DNA from: Semisulcospira habei
Lineage: Eukaryota; Mollusca; Gastropoda; Semisulcospiridae
Length of the DNA stretch: 64,000 nucleotides
Direction of reading: 5' to 3'
NCBI GenBank assembly: GCA_036245525.1
Contig: BTPG01000005.1
Span: forward strand, 205,928,030 to 205,992,029
Positions 30,602 through 40,553 of the stretch are shown here, piece after piece. Each line of letters opens with the position of its first letter. Position 1 is the first letter of the stretch. Made by a program: the position numbers and the translations under genes. The notes beneath the pieces were generated by a model. The model did not search any database. It was not told the DNA's origin and saw only the letters and a list, made by a program, of their open reading frames with translations.

Positions 30602-30610
30602 GCGAGCGCG
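30060..30610 (+). repeat. CA-rich imperfect microsatellites
   Basis: CACACACGC-type runs with a poly-C and (CT)n block at 30450-30485. Frames across it encode only low-complexity peptide. Confidence 0.9.
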
Positions 30611-30724
30611 CGCCCAACATATCGAGCACACACATATGAAGGCAAAAACATTATACACAGTACATGCAGTATTCAAAGGTACTCTTTGGCATTCAAATAT
30701 TATGGTACGGCTATGGGAAAAAGG

Positions 30725-30727
<3 letters not shown>

Positions 30728-30758
<31 letters not shown>

Positions 30759-30815
30759 CACATACACACACATACACACACACATACATACACACACACA
30801 CACACAAGCACGCAC
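30728..30815 (+). repeat. (CT)n then (CA)n
   Basis: About 14 CT units followed by CACATACACA repeats. Confidence 0.9.
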
Positions 30816-30873
30816 ATGTACACATCTGAACACCCGTGTAAGTTATCCCAATACTGTAATGATTTGATTACGT

Positions 30874-31262
30874 CAGAGATTCTAGGTGTTTGAAGAGGCT
30901 GTCCCTATATGAGGTGAGCGTCTTTGCGTTTCTAATTTCTGCAGGAATAGAATTCCAGAATGAACTTCCCGAGAATGACAAGCTGGTTTTGAATAAATCA
31001 ATACGCGGCAGGGGTACTTTGAATTGTTGTCCATGTCTAGAAGCTACAGATGTCCGTTCTGAGAAAAAAGAACTCAAGTACAGTGGACATGATTGTTTGT
31101 ACAGCTTGTACATCAATACACCTTTATTGAACTGAAAGTGCTGGGATAGAGGGAGAATTTTTAAAGTTTTAAGCTTTTCGTCAGTTGAGAGTTCGGGATC
31201 GGGAAATATAAGCTTAGCAGCTCTCCTATGTAGGGAGTTCAGCCTCTTCAAATGTACATCAC
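30874..31262 (-). pseudogene. LINE 3'-end fragment (C-terminus of an RT ORF)
   Basis: The minus strand reads DVHLKRLNSLHRRAAKLIFP, LSTDEKLKTLKILPLSQHFQ, FNKGVLMYKLYKQSCPLYLS, FKTSLSFSGSSFWNSIPAEI and RNAKTLTSYRDSLFKHLESL. The RRAAKLI...FSGSSFWNSIP pattern is typical of the region after the reverse transcriptase in CR1/Jockey-type LINEs. The fragment is cut at its 5' end by a (GA)n run at 31264. Confidence 0.7.

Positions 31263-31263
<1 letters not shown>

Positions 31264-31299
<36 letters not shown>
31264..31299 (+). repeat. (GA)n
   Basis: 18 GA units at the 5' edge of the LINE fragment, followed by AATCAATGAATG repeats. Confidence 0.9.
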
Positions 31300-31302
<3 letters not shown>

Positions 31303-31511
31303 CAATGAATGAATCAATGAATCAATTAAACTTTCTTTTACAACGGTTAAGGCATTGACATCGTCATCGACACAGCCATTTTACAAACCTGCCGTTGTCA
31401 ACAACTTCAAGACACAAATGCTCATGTATACAGTCATTATAAGTAAAACATAATACTTGCGGACAATTGACAACACTATTCACATAAACAGTCATAATCA
31501 TAGATTCACAA

Positions 31512-31580
31512 ACACCCCCCCCCCTCCCCCCTACCCTACCCCCCCTACCCTACCCCCCCTCCCCCCCCCCCACCCCCCGC
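31512..31580 (+). repeat. C-rich tract
   Basis: CCCCCCTACCCTA repeats and poly-C. Confidence 0.85.
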
Positions 31581-31643
31581 ACATACACGGAACTAAGTAG
31601 TTCAAATGATAAATCAAAAGGAGAACACGCTTAATTGGGAATA

Positions 31644-31700
31644 CCGCCGTGAGATGGCCTTAGTCGCCTGCTCGGCGTTAAACCTAAATAACTAACTAAC
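31644..31700 (+). mobile_element. 57-bp mini-retroposon, second copy
   Basis: It begins CCGCCGTGAGATGGCCTTAG and ends in an AACCTAAATAACTAACTAAC tail. The flanks are TTAATTGGGAATA (31631-31643) and TTCATTGGGAATA (31701-31713), a 13-bp target duplication with one difference. It matches the insert at 61478 over CCGTGAGATGGCCTTAGTCG and CTGCTCGGCGTTAAAC. Confidence 0.75.
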
Positions 31701-31899
31701 TTCATTGGGAATAAATTGAACCCAACATAGACCAGCTTAGAAAGAGACATGTAGTTAAGGCATCCTTACGAGTGGTCCAGTAAATACTTGCAGAGAGAGA
31801 GAGAGACTGTGTCCCCGAATGAACTCTATAGGTCGGTTGCAAAATTTAATCCAGAATAGTTTTGTGAGGTTGAAGCTGTAAATGGAGCTTACGTCTCCA

Positions 31900-31965
31900 G
31901 CAAGAGGCAAAGATTCCCATGAGTCCCTGCGGCTGCAGGGACTCATGAGAATCTATGCCTTTTGC
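31900..31965. repeat. A palindrome
   Basis: CAAGAGGCAAAGATTCCCAT and ATGAGAATCTATGCCTTTTG pair, with GAGTCCCTGCGGCTGCAGGG and ACTC in the centre. GAGTCCC/GGGACTC changes both arms. Confidence 0.88.
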
Positions 31966-32220
31966 AGACTGAAGACATTGCCATAGGGACTGAGCAGCGT
32001 CGTTCACGTAGTGAAGAGACAGATTACAAGCTGGAGTTGTCTGCCACGCTTCCTGCAAGGCCCAACTGTGCTGTCGATCGCCCGTACGGAAAATCAGCAA
32101 TGGCTGCGTACTGTGTAGATTTGACTACCAAAAAAAAAACAGCAATCGTTCCGATCATATTGCATGAAAACGATACTGATTCGACGCGGGCCATTTAGCC
32201 CCTAGGCACTACAGCAGGAG

Positions 32221-32340
32221 ATGGATCGATAATGATAATTCAAGGGTAGTGCCAGATTAGCTTGGCGCCGTCAGGCGGCGCTAAGCTAATCTGACACTAC
32301 CCTTGAATTATCATGGTAGAATTATCACCCGTCTCCTGGA
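32221..32340. repeat. B palindrome
   Basis: ATAATTCAAGGGTAGTGCCA and TGACACTACCCTTGAATTAT pair with one mismatch. An extra TAGAATTATCACCCG follows the right arm. Confidence 0.85.
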
Positions 32341-32849
32341 ACTGGTACACCGTTTTTTCAAGTGAATCCTCTAAAATTTGGGAAATGCAGCCTTGGGGTT
32401 GAAGGAGTTAACCTATTCAATGCTAGTGGACATGGATGATGTCTCTGAATGACGATGATAGACTGCGAGTCTGATAATTACAACTGATAATTTAGTGTGA
32501 AGAACAACTTGAGTGGTGCCAGCCAGCAAGCGAGACGGATTCTCAAGAGCCCTGCTCGTAACTGAAAATGCGACAGTACTCGGAAGAACTTTTTAAAAAA
32601 AAAACTTTAAAAATTCAGTGCGAGCGAACTGGCTGTAGACGTGAAAAAATATAATATATTTGCCACTCAGCAGATTTGATGCAATCCCAAATAAACTCCG
32701 TGCAACGCCAGTCAGCATTTGCTGTTGATTGGTTGTTGTTTTTTCTCTCTGGTGACTGCAACACAATATCTAGTGTTAGAGGATCATGCACAGTGCGCAT
32801 GGACGGCAGTGCGTCATATGTCGCAGGAGCAGCGTCCGTCTGCACGAGA

Positions 32850-32925
32850 CGCACGTCCTCATAGATCCTCATGAGCACTTGCAGATGTGGGAGGATCATG
32901 AGGATACAGAATATGCTTCTATCTT
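32850..32925. repeat. A remnant, degraded
   Basis: CATAGATCCTCATGAGCACT pairs poorly with GGATCATGAGGATACAGAAT. Confidence 0.55.
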
Positions 32926-32980
32926 TTCAGATGGTGAGGGGGTGGAGGTTCGATCGTCAGTGCCACATTGTCAAACATCC

Positions 32981-33046
32981 GCAAGAGGCATAGATCCTCA
33001 TGAGCCCCCGCACTTGCGGGGGCTCATGAGGATCTATTCCTCTTGC
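32981..33046. repeat. A palindrome
   Basis: GCAAGAGGCATAGATCCTCA and TGAGGATCTATTCCTCTTGC pair with one mismatch. Confidence 0.92.
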
Positions 33047-33119
33047 ACACGCAAACTACGTTAAACTTCGGTTAGAGGAAAGCGTCACCTAATTTCTCTC
33101 GTTTTACTTATATTCGAAG

Positions 33120-33215
33120 TTTTGTTATAAGCCGCGAGGTCACTTCAGTACAGTCGACTTCGCTTATAACAAGGTCGGACATAAGAAAAGTCGGATATAA
33201 CAACCAGGGACGGAT
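33120..33215 (+). repeat. CTTATAAC-type dispersed repeat
   Basis: GTCGACTTCGCTTATAACAA, GGTCGGACATAAGAAAAGTC and GGATATAACAACC are diverged copies of one motif. Similar sequence lies near 33715 and 50790. Confidence 0.5.
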
Positions 33216-33224
33216 CAGTTAACT

Positions 33225-33575
33225 CGATAAGGGGGGTGGGGGTCAAAGTTTTTGGTTTGGACCTTCATCCTCATACTAAAGGGTTCCCCGATGCTAGACC
33301 TTGCTTCCTGGGTCCGAAAAACCGAAAAGCGGGGGAGAGGGGGGGGGATGGGGGCGGGGGAGGCAGGGGGAGGGTAGAGAGTAAGAAGGCGCGTGCGTGT
33401 TAAGATGTTAAGACTCTCACCATTCGGCAAAATATCAAACAACAGGGGGGGGGGGGGGCAGCAAACACCCCAAAAGGGACTTTGTTATAGCATTTTTACA
33501 CATTTTGGGTCGGGGGAGGGACGGAGGGGGGGGGGGGTCCGGAACCCCTGGAACCCCCCCCCCACCCCTCCCCAG
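33225..33575. repeat. G-rich and C-rich tracts
   Basis: Several runs of 6-12 G, then GGGGGTCCGGAACCCCTGGA and runs of C near 33555, giving an imperfect G/C inverted repeat. Confidence 0.7.
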
Positions 33576-33907
33576 ATCCCTTCATGTAACAACGCTTTTT
33601 CACAGGCCCCGACGCACTCTATGTCAGTTGCTTCGCTGATAACAAACACAACAAAAACAATGGGTACCATATCCTGAGTTTACTGTAGGCCTACATAACC
33701 TTGAGAAGGCGTGGTAGAGACTCTGATAAAGTAGTGTTATATACAACATTCGTTATATTCGACAATTGTTATACAGGCCTACATCCGGCCTCGTAATAAG
33801 CCAAGTCGAATGTACCTTCTCCCTCAAACCGAAAAGGGGGGTGGCGGGGATGTTAGTATTGGGCTTTCAGTCGTCAGTGTCACAAGGACAGACAATCTTC
33901 CCAGTCC

Positions 33908-34008
33908 GGAAGATGCCCCCGGGCCGATGTCAGCCGCAGTTTGCCTGTGCACGACCGTGCGCGGGCCATCTGCGGCTGATGTCGGCCAGAGAACTTTTTC
34001 TCCCGGGG
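33908..34008. repeat. D palindrome
   Basis: GGGCCGATGTCAGCCGCAGT and TCTGCGGCTGATGTCGGCCA are the arms. TGCACGACCGTGCGCGGGCC is central. Confidence 0.85.
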
Positions 34009-34284
34009 TTGCGGTTTTTAGTCAGACAAGCAATCGGTGATTGGCCAACCCTTGGTTGGAGCTCTTAGAGTATTCTGTGTTCGCGGCATGAGCCGTCGAC
34101 TAGACCGACAGTTCGACGACTCTGTCCACATAATGGACCCACTCAGACAGACGCCGACTGACCTCAATGCCCAATAAGTAAGGACGAAAGGATTAGACGT
34201 CTTAACCCATTTCACCCTATGGCTGATTGTGTAAAATGTGGTTATGGTCCTACGAAAGCTGCATTACTCATTAAGAGATAGATC

Positions 34285-34368
34285 AACTGTTTTGGTTCAA
34301 GGGTGGTGCCAGCATAGCTTGGCGCCTCAGGCGCCAAGCTATGCTGGCACCACCCTTGAACTATCAGT
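34285..34368. repeat. B palindrome (GCATAGC subtype)
   Basis: GGTGGTGCCAGCATAGCTTG and CAAGCTATGCTGGCACCACC are exact complements. GCATAG/CTATGC differs from other copies in both arms. Confidence 0.92.
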
Positions 34369-34712
34369 CAAATTTATTTCAAGCAATGGGCGTACCAGGA
34401 TGAAAAGGGTTAATTCCAGACGTGAAGCTTTATGCGACAGTATGGTCGGGAAATAGCCAGCAAAGAGAAATTGAACACGCTTCAGGGGGAAAAAAAAGAG
34501 GACAGATCAATTTACTCTAATAGTTATTTTCTTGCATGTCACAGTAACTGTATGGTCCGGTGGACGACAGGTCATGAAGACAGTGAAAAGGAAGACAATG
34601 GAAGAAAAAAGGAGAAAGAGCTGAGGCAATGGCAAAAATAATACAAGAAAGTGCAAGTTGGATGGTGTAAAGAAAGAAGGACAGAAAGAGAGAACGAGAC
34701 AAAGAAAAGAGA

Positions 34713-34830
34713 ATGAATGAATGAATGAATGAATGAATGAATGAATGAATGAATGAATGAGTGTGGTGGGGTAGATGGACAGATGAGTGAATGAATGAAT
34801 GAATGAATGAGTGAGCGAGCAAGCGAGTGA
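34713..34830 (+). repeat. (GAAT)n microsatellite
   Basis: About 12 GAAT units, an interruption, then six more. Confidence 0.93.
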
Positions 34831-35164
34831 ATAATTATGTGGTTGGGTGGATGGATTGAAGGACGGACGGGTGGACTAATGAACAAACAAACAAATAAAT
34901 GAATAAATGAATTTATTGTTCCAAAGGCGATGATTTTGGACAGCACACTGGCACACACATTAAGGATTTTTTTATAAAAAAAAACGAAGAAAGAAGATCA
35001 AAGAAATAAAGAACAAAAGGAATAAAAGAAAGACACCTTTATCGTAACTGCTCCGCAGCTGTGTTCGTTCGTTCGCCTCCTCGCCATCTTCTCTCCTTCC
35101 TCTGTTTCTGCGTCAAAACAAAAAGGTTGGCCAATATGTGCACTCACCAACCCAGCCCCATCCA

Positions 35165-35237
35165 CACGCAAAAGGCAGGCATAGATTCTCAAGAGCCCCT
35201 GCAAGATGCAGGGGCTCATGAGAATCTATGCCTCTTG
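35165..35237. repeat. A palindrome
   Basis: GGCATAGATTCTCAAGAGCC and GGGGCTCATGAGAATCTATG pair, with CCTGCAAGATGCAGG as the centre. Confidence 0.88.
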
Positions 35238-35466
35238 ATGTACCTATCCGCCCCATTTTGCATCCTCATTTCCAGAGACGACATCACCCGGGTTGCGAAT
35301 GCGTTGCTATCGTTGTGACGCAGTGCTAATACCTTTGGTTTTCGACTCCAAGTCTTTCCATGTTTAATCACACCGCTGACAGTGGCCCTGAGCCGCGTCT
35401 CTCATCGTTGCAGGTCAACGCCCTGAGACTTCATGCGCGCAAGAAATATTGGCATAAGTGGTGAAT

Positions 35467-35526
35467 GCAAGAGGCATAGATCCTCATGAGCCCCCGCGGG
35501 GGCTCATGAGGATCTATGCCTCTTGC
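35467..35526. repeat. A palindrome, loop-less
   Basis: GCAAGAGGCATAGATCCTCA, TGAGCCCCCGCGGGGGCTCA, TGAGGATCTATGCCTCTTGC: a 60-bp perfect palindrome with no loop. Confidence 0.97.
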
Positions 35527-35742
35527 AGATGGGTTGTTTGCTTTTTTTATGACATTCAAGGCGTTGATACTTAGTCGTGAAAGTCCAGCACTGATTTGCC
35601 TACAGCCACAAAAATGACGGAATATTAAGGACAGCACGCACATGCCATTGATGGACGACTTGTAAAGGCCGTCTGCTGACGCACATCGTGATGCACAACT
35701 GGTAAATCGAGGAGAAATCTGAGATGACCCGAACATAATGGC

Positions 35743-35773
35743 ACATGGGCAGTGCCTGATTAGCTTGGCGCCT
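35743..35773. repeat. B half-palindrome
   Basis: CATGGGCAGTGCCTGATTAG and CTTGGCGCC are present, and the right arm is absent. Confidence 0.65.
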
Positions 35774-36102
35774 CTTCATTTCGTTTGTTTCACGCTACTT
35801 ATACTCTTTGTACTAAGGCAAACACACAGTTGACAGGTTTACCGGTATGGTTTGGGAGGGTGGAGGGAGAGGTCTGATTGGCAAGGTGGGGGGGGGGGGG
35901 AGCGGTACAAAGAGGGGAAGAGAAAGAAGAGGGAATCATCTCACTAAATGTCGTGGGTTTTTTTTTTTTCTTCTCGGTGAATCATTTTATTTCATTTTGC
36001 TGCATATCACTTCAAGTTATTTTTTTGTGCAAAAGTGAATACATGTATGAAGTCGTGTCTGGGGTGAGATGAAAAAGGGTGGGAATGGACGGTGTGTGCG
36101 CG

Positions 36103-36105
36103 CGC

Positions 36106-36176
<71 letters not shown>

Positions 36177-36200
36177 TGCATGCGTGCGTGCGTGCGCGAT
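36103..36200 (+). repeat. (GT)n/(GTGC)n
   Basis: GT units grade into GTGCGTGC units. Confidence 0.93.
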
Positions 36201-36359
36201 TTCCTTTTTTGTGTCTCTCCAGACTCGGCTGCCAGTTTTGACGCTTTTCTAACAGCCCACATGACGTAACCTTTTCTCTCAGTGACTGAACGTCTATAGT
36301 TCCATCAGTCTCTTTTTCTTTTTTTTCCCCTGCTCCATGAGCATGCTTTTCATTTAGTT

Positions 36360-36567
36360 TAACTCATTGTGCCCGAGATGCGAAATACCCACATTTTTTT
36401 AGTTTTCCTCTGAGGACTGCATTACACTTGCAGAAGGCAGATCGACCATGACAGTTCAAGGGGGTGGCAGAATAGCTTGGCGCCTATAGGCGCCAAGCTA
36501 TTCTGCCACCACCCTTGAACTATCATGGTCGACCCATATCTTGCTGTGGTGTGGGTAGAACGAGTTA
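36360..36567. mobile_element. Family B element, B2 flanks
   Basis: TTAACTCATTGTGCCCGAGA at the left and GTAGAACGAGTTAA at the right. The core at 36440-36532 has GGGGGTGGCAGAATAG and CTATTCTGCCACCACC, so a missing base and a C-to-G change are mirrored. Confidence 0.88.
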
Positions 36568-37004
36568 AGCGCGCTAAATAAATGGACATTGGACTGGATT
36601 GGCAAGATAGGAAAAAAGGGTGGAGGTTATGGGAAGGGGGAGGGGTAGAGGGGATAACAGACATTCGAGTGGTGTCGCAGACTCATTTTATTGTACTCTA
36701 TGATACATATCGTCTTTTGTGCATAGGGAAATGCGTAGGTTGAGAACTGGGCGAGTTAGAGGACGGGAAGGGTAGGGTGGAGGGCAGTTGCAGGAAGACT
36801 GAGACGCGTGGTGATGATGGGAGAGAAAGGGGGATAGACACTGTCTATACCACTGACCTATATAGTATCCATGGTCTATACCCTTTCTTCACCAGCCTCA
36901 CTACCCCTCTTTCCCTACAACTTCCCCCCACCCACTCCCCCCGCCCCTCCAACCCACGCCCCTTCCATCCTCAAATTTGTCCAATCATCAACTAGGAATC
37001 TCAC

Positions 37005-37151
37005 CGAATGTCTAGTGGTTTTCGCGGGCTGAGAGGGATGCCGTCCACTGAGGCGCTGCTGGGCTCGGAAAACACGTCCGAGTTGATTGTCTCGTAGCGC
37101 TGGAGCATGCGCATTGCACGCCCACTATCCCGGCAGCCATCACGTAGCGAC
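37005..37151 (-). CDS. CBARP: CBARP-like exon: juxtamembrane cytoplasmic region
   Basis: The 147-nt exon takes one base to finish the Arg codon from the transmembrane exon and then reads SLRDGCRDSG, RAMRMLQRYETINSDVFSEP, SSASVDGIPLSPRKPLDI, ending with two bases (CG). The other two frames contain early stops. The acceptor is CCTGTTCAG and the donor is ATTCG|GTGAGA, both good. No domain is recognised. The Ser/Pro-rich SPRK stretch is a possible phosphorylation site, but that is only composition. The two-base overhang does not fit the two-base lead of the next identified exon, so a small exon is missing downstream. Confidence 0.8.
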
Positions 37152-37266
37152 CTGAACAGGAAACGGATATGACGTCAAGCAACGTCTGACTACATTATGC
37201 CGCATGAATGGTCACTAAGAAATGTGTTCCGTCCTGAATAAATTAACGACGGAGGGAAGTCACAGA

Positions 37267-37477
37267 TTAACCCTTTCACTAGCGAGGGAACGTGAACACC
37301 GCCCACCGGCAAGAGGCATGGATCCTCATGAGCCCCCGCGAACGCGGGGGCTCATGAGGATCTATGCCTCTTGCTGACATTACTTTGAATGCACTTTGAG
37401 CGGTGGGGGCACTTTGACCTTCAGTTAACAATGACCTCAGAAACTCAGTCTTCGTCTGTTGGTAGTGAAGGCTTTAA
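37267..37477 (+). mobile_element. Family A element
   Basis: TTAACCCTTTCACTAGCGAG at the left and GTAGTGAAGGCTTTAA at the right. The core at 37309-37374 pairs CATGGATCCTCATGAGCCCC with GGGGCTCATGAGGATCTATG. Confidence 0.88.
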
Positions 37478-37518
37478 ACCCCGATGTGGAATATGGGAAA
37501 CATAGACATATGTAAGAA

Positions 37519-37584
37519 GCAAGAGACACAGATTCTCATTGGCCCCTGCTTCCGCAGGGGCCAATGAGAATCCACGTCTCTTGC
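37519..37584. repeat. A palindrome (ATTGG subtype)
   Basis: GATTCTCATTGGCCCCTGCT and CAGGGGCCAATGAGAATCCA: TTGGCC/GGCCAA replaces GAGCC/GGCTC in both arms. Confidence 0.9.
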
Positions 37585-37773
37585 AGACAGTAGAGCGAGG
37601 GTTTTTTTTTTTATTCCGAGAAAAGTATTGTCATTTGATCGATTCACACACAGTAGGAGACATTACATTCTCTTGGGTCCACGCGGCTGCCTCTTGCAGA
37701 CGCAGGAAACACTATTAAAACCCCTTGACTGGCGATATGAATTCCAACCAAAAAAAATGTACAACACTCAGTT

Positions 37774-37840
37774 GCAAGAGGTATAGATCCTCATGAGCCC
37801 CCGCAGTTGTGGTGGGCTCATGAGGATCAATACCTCTCGC
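37774..37840. repeat. A palindrome
   Basis: GCAAGAGGTATAGATCCTCA and TGAGGATCAATACCTCTCGC pair. GGTATAG/CAATACC is partly mirrored. Confidence 0.85.
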
Positions 37841-37987
37841 TGAAAAGGTCTTTGAATCCAAAGCCGTGACAGCTGGGGATCTTTAGACCGGCGTTGAATC
37901 AACAACGATGAGAAGAAGAAGACAAAAAGTCTGCGTTCACTGGTATTAGGGTATGAAACATTGATGTAAATGTAGACGATTCATACA

Positions 37988-38055
37988 AAGCAAGCGGCAT
38001 AGCGTTTCATGAGTCCCTGTTTCTGCAATGGCTCACCAAAATCTGCATCTCTTGA
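37988..38055. repeat. A remnant, degraded
   Basis: CAAGCGGCATAGCGTTTCAT and AAAATCTGCATCTCTTGAAT are recognisable arms with many mismatches. Confidence 0.55.
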
Positions 38056-38280
38056 ATGTAAAAAGACCTGGAGCTAGTTGCATGAGCGAGGTAATGAAAT
38101 GTGCAAAGGAAAGACGATGGCACGCCATTCACAGATTTTCATCAATTAGTCTTGGTGGTGGTGGTGGGGTGTGTGTGGTGGGGGGGGGGGGGGAGGTAGT
38201 GCGAGCGGCGGGGATGGATTCGGGGCGGAGTGCGGGATGTAGTCGTGGCCGGTTCGGCGCTGAGCGCTACGCAGGGGATG

Positions 38281-38325
38281 GGTCGACCATGATAATGGCA
38301 CTACCTGGAATATCATGGTCGAACC
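38281..38325. repeat. B deletion derivative, short perfect core
   Basis: GGTCGACCATGATAATGGCA and CTGGAATATCATGGTCGAAC keep only the outer part of both arms. Confidence 0.75.
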
Positions 38326-38367
38326 AATTCCTGCAACAGGTGTATAGTCGAGAATGAATAAGTCATT

Positions 38368-38582
38368 AACTCATTCAGCCCTGACGCACTACAGCAGGAG
38401 ATGGATCGACAATGATAATTCCAAGGGTACTGCCAGATTAGCTTGGCGCCTACAGGCGCCAAGCTAATCTGGCACTACCCTTGGAATTATCATGATCGAC
38501 CCATCTCCTGCAACAGGTGTATAGTCATTAGATGACGCCTCCAAAATTTGGGAAATAACGAGCGTTGGGCTGAAAGAGTGAA
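38368..38582. mobile_element. Family B element
   Basis: TTAACTCATTCAGCCCTGAC at the left and GTTGGGCTGAAAGAGTGA at the right. The arms carry ATTCCAAGGG and CCCTTGGAAT, an extra C mirrored by an extra G. Confidence 0.9.
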
Positions 38583-38589
38583 GTGAAGC

Positions 38590-39110
38590 AGTATGACACC
38601 AGGAACAAGATGGAACGTCAAGTAATTGTGTCTCATTTTTGTGTGTGTGAAAAAAAGTGTGTGTGTGGGGAGGAGGGAGGGAGGTGCGGGGGGGGGGGTA
38701 GGAGTGGTACCATGACATAGAAATGTACTTTTTCCATGGGGAAGAGAGGGGGCTTAGACGCTAAAACGGAAGTGTGTCTTTTTCTTATACTCTAAAAGGA
38801 AGGGGGCAGGAGGAGGGGGAAGGTGGCACAATAACATTAGAATGAACTGTTTTGCTTGGGGGTGGAAGATGTGGGGGGGGTGGGGGGATAAAATAATTGT
38901 GTCTTTTTACTTCTCTTTTTTTTTCTAAAGGGGGGGTGGGGCGGAGGTGGGAGTGGGGGGGTGGGAGTGGTGTGGGTACCATGACATTGTGATGAACATT
39001 TTGTCTGAGGGGACGATGAGGTGGGGGGGGGGGGGGGTGAGGGGAAAATCATTAGAAAATGTCTTTACTTTTAGCGAGGGATGGGGTGGGGTGTGGGGTG
39101 CGGTGCTGGT
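38590..39110 (+). repeat. Degenerate G-rich tandem repeat
   Basis: Three or four units of about 130-150 bp, each with a GTACCATGACAT-like start, an AATGAACNNTTT stretch and a long G run. Confidence 0.6.
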
Positions 39111-39247
39111 AACAAAATTTCTCAACTTGCCACTTTGTATACACAACTTGAGTTAACTAACTCTCTCATCAAAGCGAATACGAATGCGACAGGATAACAA
39201 TTTTAGAGCTATAAACGTGAAACGGGTTACAAACACGACACAAAAAG

Positions 39248-39335
39248 ACCGTGATAGTTCAGGAATGATGTCAGAATGGCATGGCGCCTGTAGGCGCCCT
39301 GCCATTCTGACATCATCCGTGAACTATCATTGTCG
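39248..39335. repeat. B palindrome, diverged subtype
   Basis: GATGTCAGAATGGCATGGCG and GGCGCCCTGCCATTCTGACATC: ATGTCAGAATGGC/GCCATTCTGACAT is changed in both arms relative to other B. Confidence 0.88.
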
Positions 39336-39499
39336 TTTTGCAAAATGTCAACCTTCCAGTGTCACCAATGTAAATTAAAATGAAAACCGAATCTACACCG
39401 GAAATGACATGCATTGTGATGCACTGCAACGCAATACATTACCACATTATTGTCAGTAACGTGACTGCGCCAGAAAATTTCGTCGCTCATCCGTCACAA

Positions 39500-40205
39500 A
39501 AATCAGGTTAGATAGATTACAAAAATAATAGCGTTAGATATGTAAAAAAAATAATAATAATAACGTATGATAGGTTACAAAAAACAATAGATAGGTTACA
39601 CAAAATACATTTAGATAGGTCACAAAGATAATGACTGTGAGATAGGCTACACAATTAGTGTTAGATATACTGCAAACATAATGTTAGATAGGTTACAAAA
39701 TAACGTTAGATGTTTTACAAAATAATGTTAGATAGGCTATAAAATAACGTTAGATAGGCTATAAAAATAATGTTAGATAGGCTATAAAAATAATGTTAGA
39801 TAGGCTATAAAAATAATGTTAGATAGGCTATAAAAATAATGTTAGATAGGCTATAAAAATAATGTTAGATAGGCTATAAAATAATGTTATATAGGCTATA
39901 AAAATAATGTTTGATAGGTTACAAGGTTAAACAAGTTATGTTAGATAGGTTACAAGCTTTATACAGGTTACAAGCTATAATGTTAGATAGGTTACAAGCT
40001 ATAATGTTAGATAGGTTACCAAAAACAATGTAAGATAAGTATAGAAATAATGTTAGATAAGTTAAAATATTTTAATGTCAGGTATGTCACGAAAATAGTG
40101 TTAGATGGTTTACAAACCTAATGTTGGATAGATTACAAAATAATGTTAGATTGGTTACAAAAATGTTAGATAGGTTACAGAAATAACGTTAGGTAGTTTC
40201 AACAT
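39500..40205 (+). repeat. TTAGATAGGYTAYAAAAATAATG minisatellite
   Basis: About 28 units of 22-24 bp on ATAATGTTAGATAGG, most regular at 39720-39890. The array resumes at 40425-40535 after a B element. Confidence 0.93.
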
Positions 40206-40209
40206 AATC

Positions 40210-40422
40210 TTAACTCATTCAGCCCGACGAACGTATTTCACAAATGTTGGAGGCGTCATCTAACGACTATGCACCTGTTGCAGGAGATGGATCGACCATG
40301 ATAACTCAAGGGTAGTGCCAGATTAGCTTGGCGCCGACACTGGGCAAGCTAATCTGGCACTACCCTTGAATTATCATGGTCGATCCAACTCCTGCTGTAG
40401 TGCGTCAGGCTGAATGGGTTAA
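40210..40422. mobile_element. Family B element inserted in a minisatellite
   Basis: TTAACTCATTCAGCCCGACG at the left and GTCAGGCTGAATGGGTTAA at the right are inverted ends of 213 bp. The same minisatellite continues on both sides. Confidence 0.93.
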
Positions 40423-40424
40423 AA

Positions 40425-40535
40425 CTATTGGATAGGTTACACAAATAGCGCTAGGTTACAAAAATAATGTTAGATAGGTTACAGAAACAATGTTGGATAG
40501 ATGACACAAAATACTGTTAGATAGGTTGCTATGCG
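40425..40535 (+). repeat. Minisatellite, second part
   Basis: Five units on TTAGATAGGTTACA, ending at the transmembrane exon's donor side. Confidence 0.88.
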
Positions 40536-40553
40536 ACAAAGCGAACATCTAAC

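Noticed and set aside
31641..31700. Fragment of a tRNA-Ser-like gene
   Set aside because: No cloverleaf. The 13-bp flanking duplications show a retroposed insert instead.
34018..34215. Candidate for the missing CBARP-like exon (minus strand)
   Set aside because: The open frame has no family similarity, and no acceptor and donor pair with the needed phase could be matched.
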